A DNA stretch of 64,000 nt, from NCBI RefSeq assembly GCF_030124375.1, contig NZ_JASKLS010000013.1, forward strand, positions 1 through 64,000, read 5' to 3'. This document shows positions 52,241-60,580 of the stretch, piece after piece (the first letter of the stretch is position 1; the number at the start of each line of letters is the position of its first letter). Position numbers and translations under genes: made by a program. Below the pieces are notes generated by a model. That model worked only from the letters and a program-made list of their open reading frames with translations. It was not told where the DNA came from and did no database searches. The stretch comes from Sinorhizobium sp. 6-70. Its GTDB lineage: Bacteria; Pseudomonadota; Alphaproteobacteria; Rhizobiales; Rhizobiaceae.

Positions 52241-53263
52241 CTAGTTCCTCATGATGAGTTCAAAGCTGATGACGAGGGTCATCAGGAGAATGGTTGCACC
52301 GATCGGAACCGCCAAGGCGGCCCAGCCCATCCTCAGTGTACCGGAAATGGAGGTGCGGATGCCGATCGCGGCCACGGCCGTGGCGAGACACCAGTTCGAG
52401 AGCGCGATCGAGACGTCGCGCAGTGCGGTCGGCACGAAGCCGGACGAATTGACCACGACCAGCACGGCAAAGGCGACCGCGAAAGGGGGCAGAAGCCACG
52501 GCAGCCGTCCTTCCGTACTCGCGCGCGATCGCATCGTGAGCGCTATGCCGAGGACTGTCGGCAGAAGAAGCGCCACGCGAAAGAGCTTCACGATCGTCGC
52601 GGTGTCGCCGGCCTCCTCGGATACCGCGTAGCCGGCGCCGACGACCTGGGCGACGTCGTGGATCGTCGCGCCGAGGAATATCCCGGTCTGGCGATTATCG
52701 AGACCGAGGAAGTGTGCAATGACCGGGTAGGCGAGCATCGCGACGGTCGAGAGCGTCGTGACCGTCACGATAACGAAGGCCGTTTCCCGGTCCTTGTTCG
52801 GTGAGGCGGGCAGCGTCGACGAGATGGCCAGTGCGGCGGAAGCGCCGCAAATGCCTGTCGCCCCGCCTGCGAGTACACCCAAGGTGGACGGCAGCCCGAA
52901 AAGCCTCGCAAGTGCGAGGCCGCTCGCGATCGAGACTGCCGTGCCGCTGGCCACGAGCAGCAAGGTATCGGAGCCGAGGCTCGCAACCTGCATGACCGAG
53001 ATCTTCAGTCCGAGAAGAGCGATACCGACCTGCAGCAGAGGCCGCGAGGCAAAGGCGAGCCCCGCGCGCAACTGCTCATCGCCGGAAGCCGCATTGAGCG
53101 CGATGCCAATCAGCAATGCGAAAGGCATGACCGGCGCGCCGACGGCCTGGGCCACGAAGGTGGCCGCCGCTGCGACAGTCAGCGCGAGAAACAACCCCGG
53201 CGCGGGCGTGGACAGCGCCTTCAGCCATCCACGCCCCGCCATCGGCCGAGTTTCGACGTTCAT
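52241..53263 (-). CDS. YeiH/UPF0324-family membrane protein, probable sulfite exporter
   Basis: 340 residues, about ten hydrophobic segments, conserved GGATGICGASAALAIS and GATIHDVAQVVGAGYAVS motifs of the YeiH (UPF0324) family. Members next to sulfonate-desulfonating lyases (such as CuyZ) are proposed sulfite exporters, which fits its place after suyAB. It would remove toxic sulfite released by SuyAB across the inner membrane. Confidence 0.85.
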   Translation of the reverse strand: MNVETRPMAGRGWLKALSTPAPGLFLALTVAAAATFVAQAVGAPVMPFALLIGIALNAASGDEQLRAGLAFASRPLLQVGIALLGLKISVMQVASLGSDTLLLVASGTAVSIASGLALARLFGLPSTLGVLAGGATGICGASAALAISSTLPASPNKDRETAFVIVTVTTLSTVAMLAYPVIAHFLGLDNRQTGIFLGATIHDVAQVVGAGYAVSEEAGDTATIVKLFRVALLLPTVLGIALTMRSRASTEGRLPWLLPPFAVAFAVLVVVNSSGFVPTALRDVSIALSNWCLATAVAAIGIRTSISGTLRMGWAALAVPIGATILLMTLVISFELIMRN

Positions 53264-53296
53264 GATAAAAAGGCCTCGGTCGATTGGCTTCGGTAA

Positions 53297-54478
53297 TCAG
53301 GCGCTCCGGTAGAGTTTGGTCATCACAAATTCCCGGTGGCCGAGCGCCTCGGCTGCGGTGTGCCTGCCGTTGGCGGTGCGCAGGATGTTCTCGATCAGCG
53401 CGTCGCCCGCCTGGTCGATCGTCATCTCGCGGCGCAGGATGCCGGACACGTCGACGTCCACATGCTCGCCCATGGTGCGCACCGTGCGCGGGTTAGCCGT
53501 GATCTTGATGACCGGCACGATCGGGTTGCCGATGACGTTCCCCTGTCCGGTCGGGAAGGTGTGGATCACGTAGCCGCCCGCCGCCATAAGCGTGACGCAT
53601 TCGGCAGCAGCGGAGGACGAATCCATGAAATAGAGGCCTTTGCCGGACCTTGGCGCCTCTGCCGGTTCAAGAATGTCGATATAGCGGGACGTGCGGCCGA
53701 TCTTCTCCAGATTGCCGAGCGCCTTCTCCTCGATCGTGCTGAGGCCGCCTTCGATATTGCCCTTGGTTGGCTGGCTTTCGGAAAGGTCGCTGTCCTTGTG
53801 GGCCTCGATCACGTCTTCCTGGTAAGCCTTCCACATCTTGTACCAGCGCTCGCCGACCTCGGCATTGATGGCGCGCTCCTTGCAGATGTGTTCGGCGCCG
53901 GTGATTTCCGAGGTCTCGCCGAAGCAGCCGTAGATGCCTTCCGGCAACAGCTTGTCATACATGTTGCCGACGGTCGGGCAGGAACCGAGGCCCGTCGTGG
54001 TGTCGCTCTCGCCGCACTTGGTGGAGACCCACAGCTCCGAGACCGAGCACTCCTCGCGCTGCAATTCGGTGGCGTAGTGGACGAACTCCTTGGCCTTCCG
54101 GCTTGCGTCCATGATGGTCTTGAGGTCGCCATTCTGTTCGATCGAGAAGCCCGCGACCGGTTTGCCGGTTTCCGCGATGCCGTCGACGATCCGCTTCGTC
54201 CAGCCGGGCTCGATGCCGATGACGATGACTGCCGCCACGTTGGGGTTGGCGCCCGTTCCGATCATGGTGCGGAAATGCAAATCGAGGTCGGCGCCGAACT
54301 GCAGACGGCCGTAGGCATGCGGCAGGGCCAGCGTGCCCTTGATGTTGTTGGCCACGGCCTCGCAGGCGGCGTTGGAGATGTCATCAACCGGCAGGATCAC
54401 GACATGGTTGCGCACGCCGACGCGGCCGTTGTCGCGGCGATAGCCCTTGAAGGTGAGGTTGGAGTACTTTGAAGCCAT
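53297..54478 (-). CDS. suyB: (R)-sulfolactate sulfo-lyase large subunit SuyB
   Basis: 393 residues of the altronate/galactarate dehydratase C-terminal family. Distinct SuyB segments are visible: FKGYRRDNGRVGVRNHVVI, STKCGESDTTTGLGSCPTVG and a glycine-rich C-terminal THFPTGQGNVIGNP-like stretch. With SuyA it cleaves (R)-3-sulfolactate to pyruvate and sulfite. It starts eight bases after suyA on the minus strand, the two-gene arrangement that defines the enzyme. Confidence 0.93.
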   Translation of the reverse strand: MASKYSNLTFKGYRRDNGRVGVRNHVVILPVDDISNAACEAVANNIKGTLALPHAYGRLQFGADLDLHFRTMIGTGANPNVAAVIVIGIEPGWTKRIVDGIAETGKPVAGFSIEQNGDLKTIMDASRKAKEFVHYATELQREECSVSELWVSTKCGESDTTTGLGSCPTVGNMYDKLLPEGIYGCFGETSEITGAEHICKERAINAEVGERWYKMWKAYQEDVIEAHKDSDLSESQPTKGNIEGGLSTIEEKALGNLEKIGRTSRYIDILEPAEAPRSGKGLYFMDSSSAAAECVTLMAAGGYVIHTFPTGQGNVIGNPIVPVIKITANPRTVRTMGEHVDVDVSGILRREMTIDQAGDALIENILRTANGRHTAAEALGHREFVMTKLYRSA

Positions 54479-54486
54479 GATCGGAC

Positions 54487-54774
54487 CTACCAGCGCTTGG
54501 TCTTGAGATTGTGGACATGAACGTGTCCGCCCTTGGCGACATCGGCGATGATTCGGCCGATGTCCTCGCCGTACTTGATCGCCGTGTCGCCGGCCCTGAG
54601 ATCGGTCAGTGCGACCTTGTGGCCGATCGGCACGTCTTCGTTGACCTTCAGGTTAAAGCTCGAATTGTCGGCCGTTACGACGCAGGTCATGTCCGTGCCG
54701 GCTTTCAGGCCCTCGATGACGACGACACCGACGTTGTCGTGTGTCTCGTGCACCAGCAGTTGCGGTACGCTCAC
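54487..54774 (-). CDS. suyA: (R)-sulfolactate sulfo-lyase small subunit SuyA
   Basis: 95 residues, an SAF-domain protein (LLVHETHDNVGVVVIEGLKA, VPIGHKVALTDLRAGD, IKYGEDIGRI), the expected size of the small subunit. GTG start at 54774, six bases after AGGAGG on the minus strand. First gene of suyA-suyB-exporter-slcC-comC. A GntR operator candidate lies 22-43 bases upstream, shared with the divergent GntR gene. Confidence 0.94.
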   Translation of the reverse strand: MSVPQLLVHETHDNVGVVVIEGLKAGTDMTCVVTADNSSFNLKVNEDVPIGHKVALTDLRAGDTAIKYGEDIGRIIADVAKGGHVHVHNLKTKRW

Positions 54775-54795
54775 GCTTTCCTCCTTGGTTCGGAA

Positions 54796-54817
54796 TTCTT
54801 ATATAAGACATAAGATA
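54796..54817. promoter_or_regulatory. GntR operator candidate, copy 1 (suyA/GntR promoters)
   Basis: 22-bp sequence containing the perfect palindrome TCTTATATAAGA (54797-54808) and a second ATAAG half (54810-54814). An identical 22-bp sequence occurs in inverted orientation at 57456-57477. The extended core (G/T)TCTTATATAAGAC fits the GT-N-AC pattern of HutC-type GntR operators. It lies between divergent suyA and the GntR/HutC gene. Confidence 0.75.
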
Positions 54818-54882
54818 CGAAACTCTGGCGTTGTCAATCAAACTTCGCTATAAGGGTGCAGGAAAATTGGAGGCGATGATCA

Positions 54883-55614
54883 ATGGACGTGAGCGCGGAA
54901 ACCAGCTTGGGCTTTCGTCCACTCTATCTGCAGGTACGTGAGGAGATTACCCGGCAGCTTGCGAGCGGGCGCTGGCAACCCGGCACGATGCTGCCAAGCG
55001 AGCAGGAGCTTGCGCGCGAACTCGGCGTCAGCCAGGGCACGGTCCGCAAGGCACTCGACGCGATGACCGCCGAACGCATTCTCGTTCGCCGGCAGGGCCG
55101 GGGCACGTTCGTCGCCGAATATGAGGAGAGCCGGATTCTTTTCCAGTTCTTCCGGCTCTACCCCGATTCGGGCGAGCGGCTGTTTCCCATATCGAAGGTG
55201 CTGAACCTGTCGTCCGCAACGCCGAACCCGCGTGAGCGCGAGGCGCTCGGCCTCGATGACAAGGCCACGGTCTGGCGCATATCGCGGCTGCGCTATCATG
55301 GCTCGGAGCTGATGCTGCGCGAAACCCTGTCGCTGCCGGGCCAGATTTTTCAGGGCCTGTCGGAGACGGAGGAGATCCCCAACAACGTCTACCGGCTCTA
55401 TTCGCAACGCTGGGGCATCACCGTCACCCGCATAGCAGAGAAGCTGAAGGCGGTTTCGGCCGACGAAGCCGACCGTGCCGCACTGAACTGCGCGGTTGGC
55501 GCGCCCCTGCTGGAAATCAGGCGCATCGCCTTCGACCTGCACAAGCGCCCGGTCGAATATCGCGAATCGCGCTGTCAGACCGACACCATGCACTACGCGT
55601 CCGATCTGAGCTGA
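54883..55614 (+). CDS. GntR/HutC-family regulator, probable controller of suy and sugar-acid genes
   Basis: 243 residues: N-terminal GntR winged helix (LYLQVREEITRQLASGRWQ, LPSEQELARELGVSQGTVRKAL) and UTRA/HutC effector domain (LMLRETLSLPGQIF, PVEYRESRCQT). GGAGG lies about 11 bases before ATG 54883. It is divergent from suyA across operator copy 1; operator copy 2 stands in the promoters of the lactonase/aldolase and ABC-importer operons. The effector is probably a sulfonated sugar or its intermediate; this is inference. Confidence 0.93.
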   Translation: MDVSAETSLGFRPLYLQVREEITRQLASGRWQPGTMLPSEQELARELGVSQGTVRKALDAMTAERILVRRQGRGTFVAEYEESRILFQFFRLYPDSGERLFPISKVLNLSSATPNPREREALGLDDKATVWRISRLRYHGSELMLRETLSLPGQIFQGLSETEEIPNNVYRLYSQRWGITVTRIAEKLKAVSADEADRAALNCAVGAPLLEIRRIAFDLHKRPVEYRESRCQTDTMHYASDLS

Positions 55615-55618
55615 ATGA

Positions 55619-55690
55619 CAGCGCCGCAGGTCTATATGACGCGCGGCGCTGCGGCGAATTGCTGCACGTCTTGTGTCCTTAGATCGATTA
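55619..55690 (-). repeat. Mosaic element, copy 5 (reverse)
   Basis: CAGCGCCGCAGGTCTATATGACGCGCGGCGCTGC followed by GAATTGCTGC and the CCTTAGATCGATT end. It fills the gap between the convergent GntR and SMP-30 genes and touches the SMP-30 stop codon. Confidence 0.7.
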
Positions 55691-56599
55691 CGCGCCGGTC
55701 CGGAAGCGTGTCGCCGGCAAACCTTCGATCCCGAGGTCGAGCGCGAGCAGCGCGCCCGCGAGAGGCTCCGCAGCGTGGGCTTCGGGTGCCAGTCCCTCGC
55801 TGATCGAGGTGACGAAGAGGGTCTTCAGGTCCGATCCGCCGAACGCGACTTTCGAGGGACGTGCGACGGGCAACGGCACGGCGAGGTCGAGCTTGCCTTC
55901 CGGCGTAAAGCGCAGCAGTTTCGATCCGCGGACGGCGGCCACCCAATAGCAGCCCGCGGCATCGACGGCGGCACCGTCGGGACGTCCGCCGTCCTCGGGG
56001 AAGACGACGAATGTCTCCTTTCCTTCCGGCCTGCCGGTGTCCGGATCGTAGTGCGCCCGCCAGACCTGGTGCGGCGTCAGGATCGTGTCGGCCCAGTAGA
56101 CGGTGTGCCCATCCGGGCTGAATGCGATGCCGTTCGGAACGGTAAGGCCGCGCTCGATCGTGGCGGTGCCGCCGTCGCTCCCAACCACATGGATGTTGCC
56201 GACAGGAGTGAGGCCGGTCTGCGGCAGCGGCATGGTTCCCACCCACAGCCGTCCCTGGCGATCGCACGCGGCGTCGTTGGTCCGGTTGCCCGAGCCGGCG
56301 GGCTCGAGCTCAGTGAAAACGCTGGCCGTTCCGTTCGCCGGATCGAATTTCAGGACGCCGTCGTGCTGGCCGACGAGCCACGTCCCGTCGTCGGCAGGCT
56401 GGACGAAGCCGGTCATTTCCGGAAAATCCCAGCTTTCGGTCTCTCCGCTCCCCGGCCGCGTCCGCAGCACCTTGCAGCCGGCGATATCGACCCACAGCAA
56501 CGCCCCTTCCTGCTCGTCCCAGATCGCGCTTTCCCCGATCCGCGCGGTATAGGAGCCGAGCCGCTCGATCCTTGGCCTCAACACGCGCATGTCAGCCAC
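55688..56599 (-). CDS. SMP-30/gluconolactonase-family lactonase
   Basis: 303 residues of the six-bladed SMP-30/regucalcin/gluconolactonase fold: GESAIWDEQEGALLWVDI (metal Glu23), TVPNGIAFSPDGHTVYWADT (metal Asn), DGAAVDAAGCYWVA (metal Asp). It hydrolyses aldonolactones to aldonic acids. It overlaps the aldolase gene by eight bases on the minus strand, so the two are coupled. In the sulfo-ED reading it would open 6-deoxy-6-sulfogluconolactone. Confidence 0.9.
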   Translation of the reverse strand: MADMRVLRPRIERLGSYTARIGESAIWDEQEGALLWVDIAGCKVLRTRPGSGETESWDFPEMTGFVQPADDGTWLVGQHDGVLKFDPANGTASVFTELEPAGSGNRTNDAACDRQGRLWVGTMPLPQTGLTPVGNIHVVGSDGGTATIERGLTVPNGIAFSPDGHTVYWADTILTPHQVWRAHYDPDTGRPEGKETFVVFPEDGGRPDGAAVDAAGCYWVAAVRGSKLLRFTPEGKLDLAVPLPVARPSKVAFGGSDLKTLFVTSISEGLAPEAHAAEPLAGALLALDLGIEGLPATRFRTGA

Positions 56600-57356
56600 C
56601 GCTCCTCAGGTTCCTGAGCTCGCTTCGTGCGTTCGACATCATCAGACCGAGGTCAGATCCTGAAGCGACCCAACTGAAACCGTATCCGAGATAGTCGCGC
56701 GCTTGCGCCGAGCCACCCGCCAGGATGCCGCTCGGCATGCCGAGCTTCGCACAGCGGCCGGCAGCATCGGCAAGCACGTTCTGCACTTCAGGGTGACCCG
56801 GCTGGCCGATGAAACCCATGTCCGCGGAGAGATCTCCCGGGCCGATGAAGATGCAATCGACCCCAGGGACGGCGGCGATCTCCTCGAGATTCGCGACCGC
56901 CTTCTTCGTCTCCAACTGGAGAATGACGCAGATCTCGTTCGCTGCGTTGCGATGATAGTCGGCGACGGCGCCGTAGCGCGTGGCGCGACTCATCCCCGCG
57001 AAGCCGCGCACGCCGTCCGGAGGGTAGCGCGTGGCCGCAACCGCGCGGCGCGCCTCGTCGGCGTCTTGTATATAGGGGAACATCAGCGTCTGGGCGCCGA
57101 AATCGAGGAGCTGTTTCACCGTGACAGTGTCGTTCCACTGAAGCCGCACGACCGGGCTCGCTGGCGATCCGGCCGCCGCCTGGAGCAGGCCGAAGACGCG
57201 CGGCGCGTCGTTGGGGGCGTGTTCCATGTCAAGGACGACGAAGTCGTAGCCCGCAAAGCCCAGCGCCTCGGCCGCCATGGCGCTTCCGCTCATGGACCAC
57301 ACGCCGATCATCGGCGGTGTGCGCTTGAGATTCCTTTTGAATGCATTGAGCGGCAT
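56592..57356 (-). CDS. HpcH/HpaI-family class II aldolase
   Basis: 254 residues from ATG 57356 (MPLNAFKRNL); GTG 57362 is better spaced from GAGGAG and is a real alternative. HpaI-type active-site residues are in place: H46 (DMEHAPND), R71 (VVRLQWND), E149 (LQLETKK) and D175 (IGPGDLS), giving divalent-metal-dependent cleavage of 2-keto-3-deoxy acids to pyruvate and an aldehyde. Coupled with the lactonase and divergent from the importer. In the sulfo-ED reading the product would be 3-sulfolactaldehyde. Confidence 0.92.
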   Translation of the reverse strand: MPLNAFKRNLKRTPPMIGVWSMSGSAMAAEALGFAGYDFVVLDMEHAPNDAPRVFGLLQAAAGSPASPVVRLQWNDTVTVKQLLDFGAQTLMFPYIQDADEARRAVAATRYPPDGVRGFAGMSRATRYGAVADYHRNAANEICVILQLETKKAVANLEEIAAVPGVDCIFIGPGDLSADMGFIGQPGHPEVQNVLADAAGRCAKLGMPSGILAGGSAQARDYLGYGFSWVASGSDLGLMMSNARSELRNLRSGG

Positions 57357-57455
57357 CTCCACGTTCCACACTCCTCTCCGTTTGAATCGAGATCGCGCTC
57401 GCCTGGCGCGTCAGATTTCTCTCTAGCGGAGTTCATCACGCATTGCCAGAAATTA

Positions 57456-57477
57456 TATCTTATGTCTTATATAAGAA
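57456..57477. promoter_or_regulatory. GntR operator candidate, copy 2 (aldolase/importer promoters)
   Basis: Inverted, base-for-base identical copy of the 22-bp sequence at 54796-54817; identity stops at both ends. It stands between the divergent aldolase and binding-protein genes, about 50 bases before the latter. Includes TCTTATATAAGA (57465-57476). Confidence 0.75.
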
Positions 57478-57525
57478 CGCGAGCTCACGGGAGGTGAGAG
57501 TTCGCGGATGAAAGGGAGGGTTTTG

Positions 57526-58800
57526 ATGATACGATTCGACAGACGTGGGCTGCGGCTCGCCACCATATCTATTGCAGCACTGGTCGCAGGCATGGGAGGC
57601 GCCGCCTCGGCCCAGGACAAGATCACGCTGACCTTCGCCAACTGGGCCGCGGCAGAGGGCACCACCCGGCCGGGCATCGAGAAGGTGATAGCAGATTTCG
57701 AGGCTGCCAATCCCGAGATCGATGTCGTGAGCGAGGCGATCTCGTTTTCCGAAATCGCGCGCCAGCTGGTGCTGCGGGCGCGTTCGGGCAATCCGCCGGA
57801 CGTCGCGCAGATCGCCGGCAACGATACGGTGCTGCTTGCCTTTACCGGCGCGTTGGAGCCGCTCGACGGCTATGTGAAAGAGAACCTCGCAGCCAACCTC
57901 AAGCAAGGCGCAGATGCCGGTCTTCGCGATGACGGCGGACTTTTCGCATTTCCGTGGAACCAGTCGCCGGCCGGCTTCTGGTACAACAAGGAGATCATGC
58001 AGAAGGCGGGCCTCGATCCGAACAAGCCGCCCCGCACGATCGACGAGCTGACCGCCGCACTCGCGGCCATCAAATCGAGCCAGCCGGACGTCATCCCGCT
58101 GGCGATCGACACGACCAATCGCGCCTTCGCGCTGAGCTCGAACTGGCCGTGGATGAAGAGCTTTGGAGCAGTGCCGGTCGGTGAGGGCGCAACCGGAGCC
58201 GAGTCCGCCGAGATGAAGGCGTATCTCAGCTGGATGCGCAAGATCGCACAAGCCGGCTACATCGATCCGGGCCGGCGCATCGGCGAGTTCAGGCCGCTCG
58301 CGGCTCAGGGACACGTCGCCTTCATCTGGGACCAGGTACTCCTCAAGGGTGTCATGCAGGGTGCCAGCAAAATGTCGGACGATGATTTCTACAAGACCTG
58401 GGGCGTGACGACACTTCCGGCGGGTGCCGGCAAGCCGACGACCTTCGAAGGCGGCCACCAGCTCGTCATGTTCGCCTCCGGCAAACAAAAGGAAGCGGCC
58501 TGGAAGTTCATCGAGTATCTCGCGACCTCGCCCGACGCGATCGCCAACTATACGATGAGCGTCAATTCCTCGCTGCCCTCGATCAAGGCAACGGGTAAGG
58601 CGGAGCTTGACGCCGCGCTCGGCACGCCTGTGTTCAAGGCTTTCTCGGACGAGATCATCCCGACACTCGCGCCGCAGCCTTACGGCCCGGATTTCGCGGC
58701 CGCCGCCACCGCGATCATGGCCGGCGTCCAGGAGGCTGTCACAGGATCACAGCCGATCGACGACATCGCCGCGTCGATCCAGCTGGGGCTGCCGCAATAA
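57526..58800 (+). CDS. Family 1 sugar ABC importer binding protein
   Basis: 424 residues from ATG 57526, which has GGGAGGG five bases upstream (ATG 57508 is the alternative). Sec signal RLATISIAALVAGMGGAASA with cut before QDK. The mature part is a family 1 sugar-binding protein (KITLTFANWAAAEGT, PPDVAQIAGNDTVL, FPWNQSPAGFWYNKEIM). First gene of the plus-strand operon, 48 bases downstream of operator copy 2. The ligand is probably the sugar degraded by the lactonase/aldolase pathway. Confidence 0.92.
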   Translation: MIRFDRRGLRLATISIAALVAGMGGAASAQDKITLTFANWAAAEGTTRPGIEKVIADFEAANPEIDVVSEAISFSEIARQLVLRARSGNPPDVAQIAGNDTVLLAFTGALEPLDGYVKENLAANLKQGADAGLRDDGGLFAFPWNQSPAGFWYNKEIMQKAGLDPNKPPRTIDELTAALAAIKSSQPDVIPLAIDTTNRAFALSSNWPWMKSFGAVPVGEGATGAESAEMKAYLSWMRKIAQAGYIDPGRRIGEFRPLAAQGHVAFIWDQVLLKGVMQGASKMSDDDFYKTWGVTTLPAGAGKPTTFEGGHQLVMFASGKQKEAAWKFIEYLATSPDAIANYTMSVNSSLPSIKATGKAELDAALGTPVFKAFSDEIIPTLAPQPYGPDFAAAATAIMAGVQEAVTGSQPIDDIAASIQLGLPQ

Positions 58801-59717
58801 TGGCGGCTGAAACAACAACGACCGAAGTTCGTGTCAGGTCTCGTGCGCGCCACGAGCCCTGGCTCGACCGGATGGTGCTGCCGACGCTGGTCGTCATGGC
58901 CGTCGTCGTCGGCTATCCGATCGTCTACACGATCGCGCTGTCGGTGCAGAACTACAACCTGCTCGACTTCAGGCCGGCCGCTTACGTCGGCGCGGCAAAC
59001 TATACCAAGCTGGCCGGCGATCCCATCTTTTGGGGTTCGCTTGCCAACACCGCGATCTATACGTTCGGCAGCGTCGGCGTTTCGGCGCTGTTGGGGCTTG
59101 CACTTGCCCTGTTGATGGAAAACCTGGGCGGCGCGCGGTTCCGCGCAATACGTGCCCTGCTGCTGACACCCTGGGCCGTGCCATTCGTCGTGGTGGCATT
59201 CCTGTTCCGCTACATGTACCTGCAGAACGGCGGCGTCATCAACGCGGTGCTGTTGTCGACCGGTATCATCGATGCGCCGGTACCTTGGCTCAATTCGTCA
59301 ACGCTCGCCCTGCCGGCCGTCATGGTGGCCAATGTCTGGGCAATGGCGCCGTTCTTCTTCCTGCTGCTCAGCGCCGCGTTGTCTGCGATCCCCAACGAGG
59401 TCATCGAATCGGCGCGTGTCGACCGCGCCGGTACCTGGGGCATGATCTGGCACATCAAGCTGCCGTTCCTGCGCAACCCGCTGTTGATCAGCAGTCTTCT
59501 GATGGTGATCTCCAACTTCAACGATTTTGCCAAGATCTGGGCGATGACTCAGGGCGGACCCGGATATTCGACCAGCACGCTCGTCGTCTACGTCTACCGT
59601 CTCGCCTTCGAACGCTTCGAGTTCGGTTATGCCTCGGCGGTCGGCGTGATCTGGCTGACGATGCTGATGGTGCTTGCCTGGATCTATATGCGCGTGCTGC
59701 GGATGGAAAGCCGATGA
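58800..59717 (+). CDS. Sugar ABC importer permease (MalF type)
   Basis: 305 residues with six membrane spans and EAA-like loop EVIESARVDRAGTWGMIWHIKLPF. ATG overlaps the binding-protein stop by one base. Forms the membrane channel with the next permease. Confidence 0.93.
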   Translation: MAAETTTTEVRVRSRARHEPWLDRMVLPTLVVMAVVVGYPIVYTIALSVQNYNLLDFRPAAYVGAANYTKLAGDPIFWGSLANTAIYTFGSVGVSALLGLALALLMENLGGARFRAIRALLLTPWAVPFVVVAFLFRYMYLQNGGVINAVLLSTGIIDAPVPWLNSSTLALPAVMVANVWAMAPFFFLLLSAALSAIPNEVIESARVDRAGTWGMIWHIKLPFLRNPLLISSLLMVISNFNDFAKIWAMTQGGPGYSTSTLVVYVYRLAFERFEFGYASAVGVIWLTMLMVLAWIYMRVLRMESR

Positions 59718-60580
59718 AACCCAACCTTCAATCTTCCAGGGCCGGATGGCTGTCACCCGGTAATATCGCCCGCTGGGTCGCGATCGGTTTCGCGCTCCTG
59801 TGGAGCCTTGCACCGATCTACTGGATGCTCTCGACCTCCTTCAAGACAGAGCTGGAGGCGGCGCGCCTCGACCCGACCCTGTGGCCGGAAGCGCCGACGA
59901 TCGCCAACTACAGCGGCCTCATGGGCACGTCGCTTCCCTTCGTGTCGTTCTTCGTCAACACCGTCATGAGCTGCCTGCTGACGGCGATCGTCTGCGTCGT
60001 CATCGCCACGCCGGCCGCCTACGCCCTCTCGCGGGCGCGCTTCAGGCTGGCGGGGACGGTGGGCTACGCCATACTCTCCTTCCGAATGCTGCCGATGGTG
60101 GTCGTGCTTGCGCCGCTCTATCTGCTGCTCCTCAACGCCAAGCTGCTCGACAGCGGCACGGGCCTCGTCGTCGGTTTCACCACCTTCGGCCTGCCTTTCG
60201 CGGTCTGGATGCTGAAAAGCTTCGTCGATGCCGTGCCGATCGAGGTCGAAGAGGCCGCCCGCGTCGACGGCTATCCCCGCTGGCAGATCCTGCTGAAGGT
60301 GGTCGTGCCGCTGATCATGCCGGGTATCCTGACGACCGGGACCTTCGTGTTCATGGAAGCGTGGAACAACCTCATCTATCCGCTGACCTTCATCACCACG
60401 ATTGAGAAGCAGACGCTGCCGGCAGCCCTCGTGCTCACGTTCACGGGCCAGTTCAAGACGGACTGGGGCGGCATGATGGCCGCGGCGACGATCACCACCC
60501 TGCCGCTGATGATCGCCTTCTTCGCCGTGCAGCGATCGATGGTGCGCGGCCTTACATCGGGAGCGGTCGCAGGTGCCTGA
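59714..60580 (+). CDS. Sugar ABC importer permease (MalG type)
   Basis: 288 residues from ATG 59714, overlapping the first permease by four bases; the open frame upstream is its shadow. Six membrane spans; EAA loop PIEVEEAARVDGYPRWQILLKV. The stop overlaps the SDR start by eight bases. Confidence 0.93.
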   Translation: MKPNLQSSRAGWLSPGNIARWVAIGFALLWSLAPIYWMLSTSFKTELEAARLDPTLWPEAPTIANYSGLMGTSLPFVSFFVNTVMSCLLTAIVCVVIATPAAYALSRARFRLAGTVGYAILSFRMLPMVVVLAPLYLLLLNAKLLDSGTGLVVGFTTFGLPFAVWMLKSFVDAVPIEVEEAARVDGYPRWQILLKVVVPLIMPGILTTGTFVFMEAWNNLIYPLTFITTIEKQTLPAALVLTFTGQFKTDWGGMMAAATITTLPLMIAFFAVQRSMVRGLTSGAVAGA

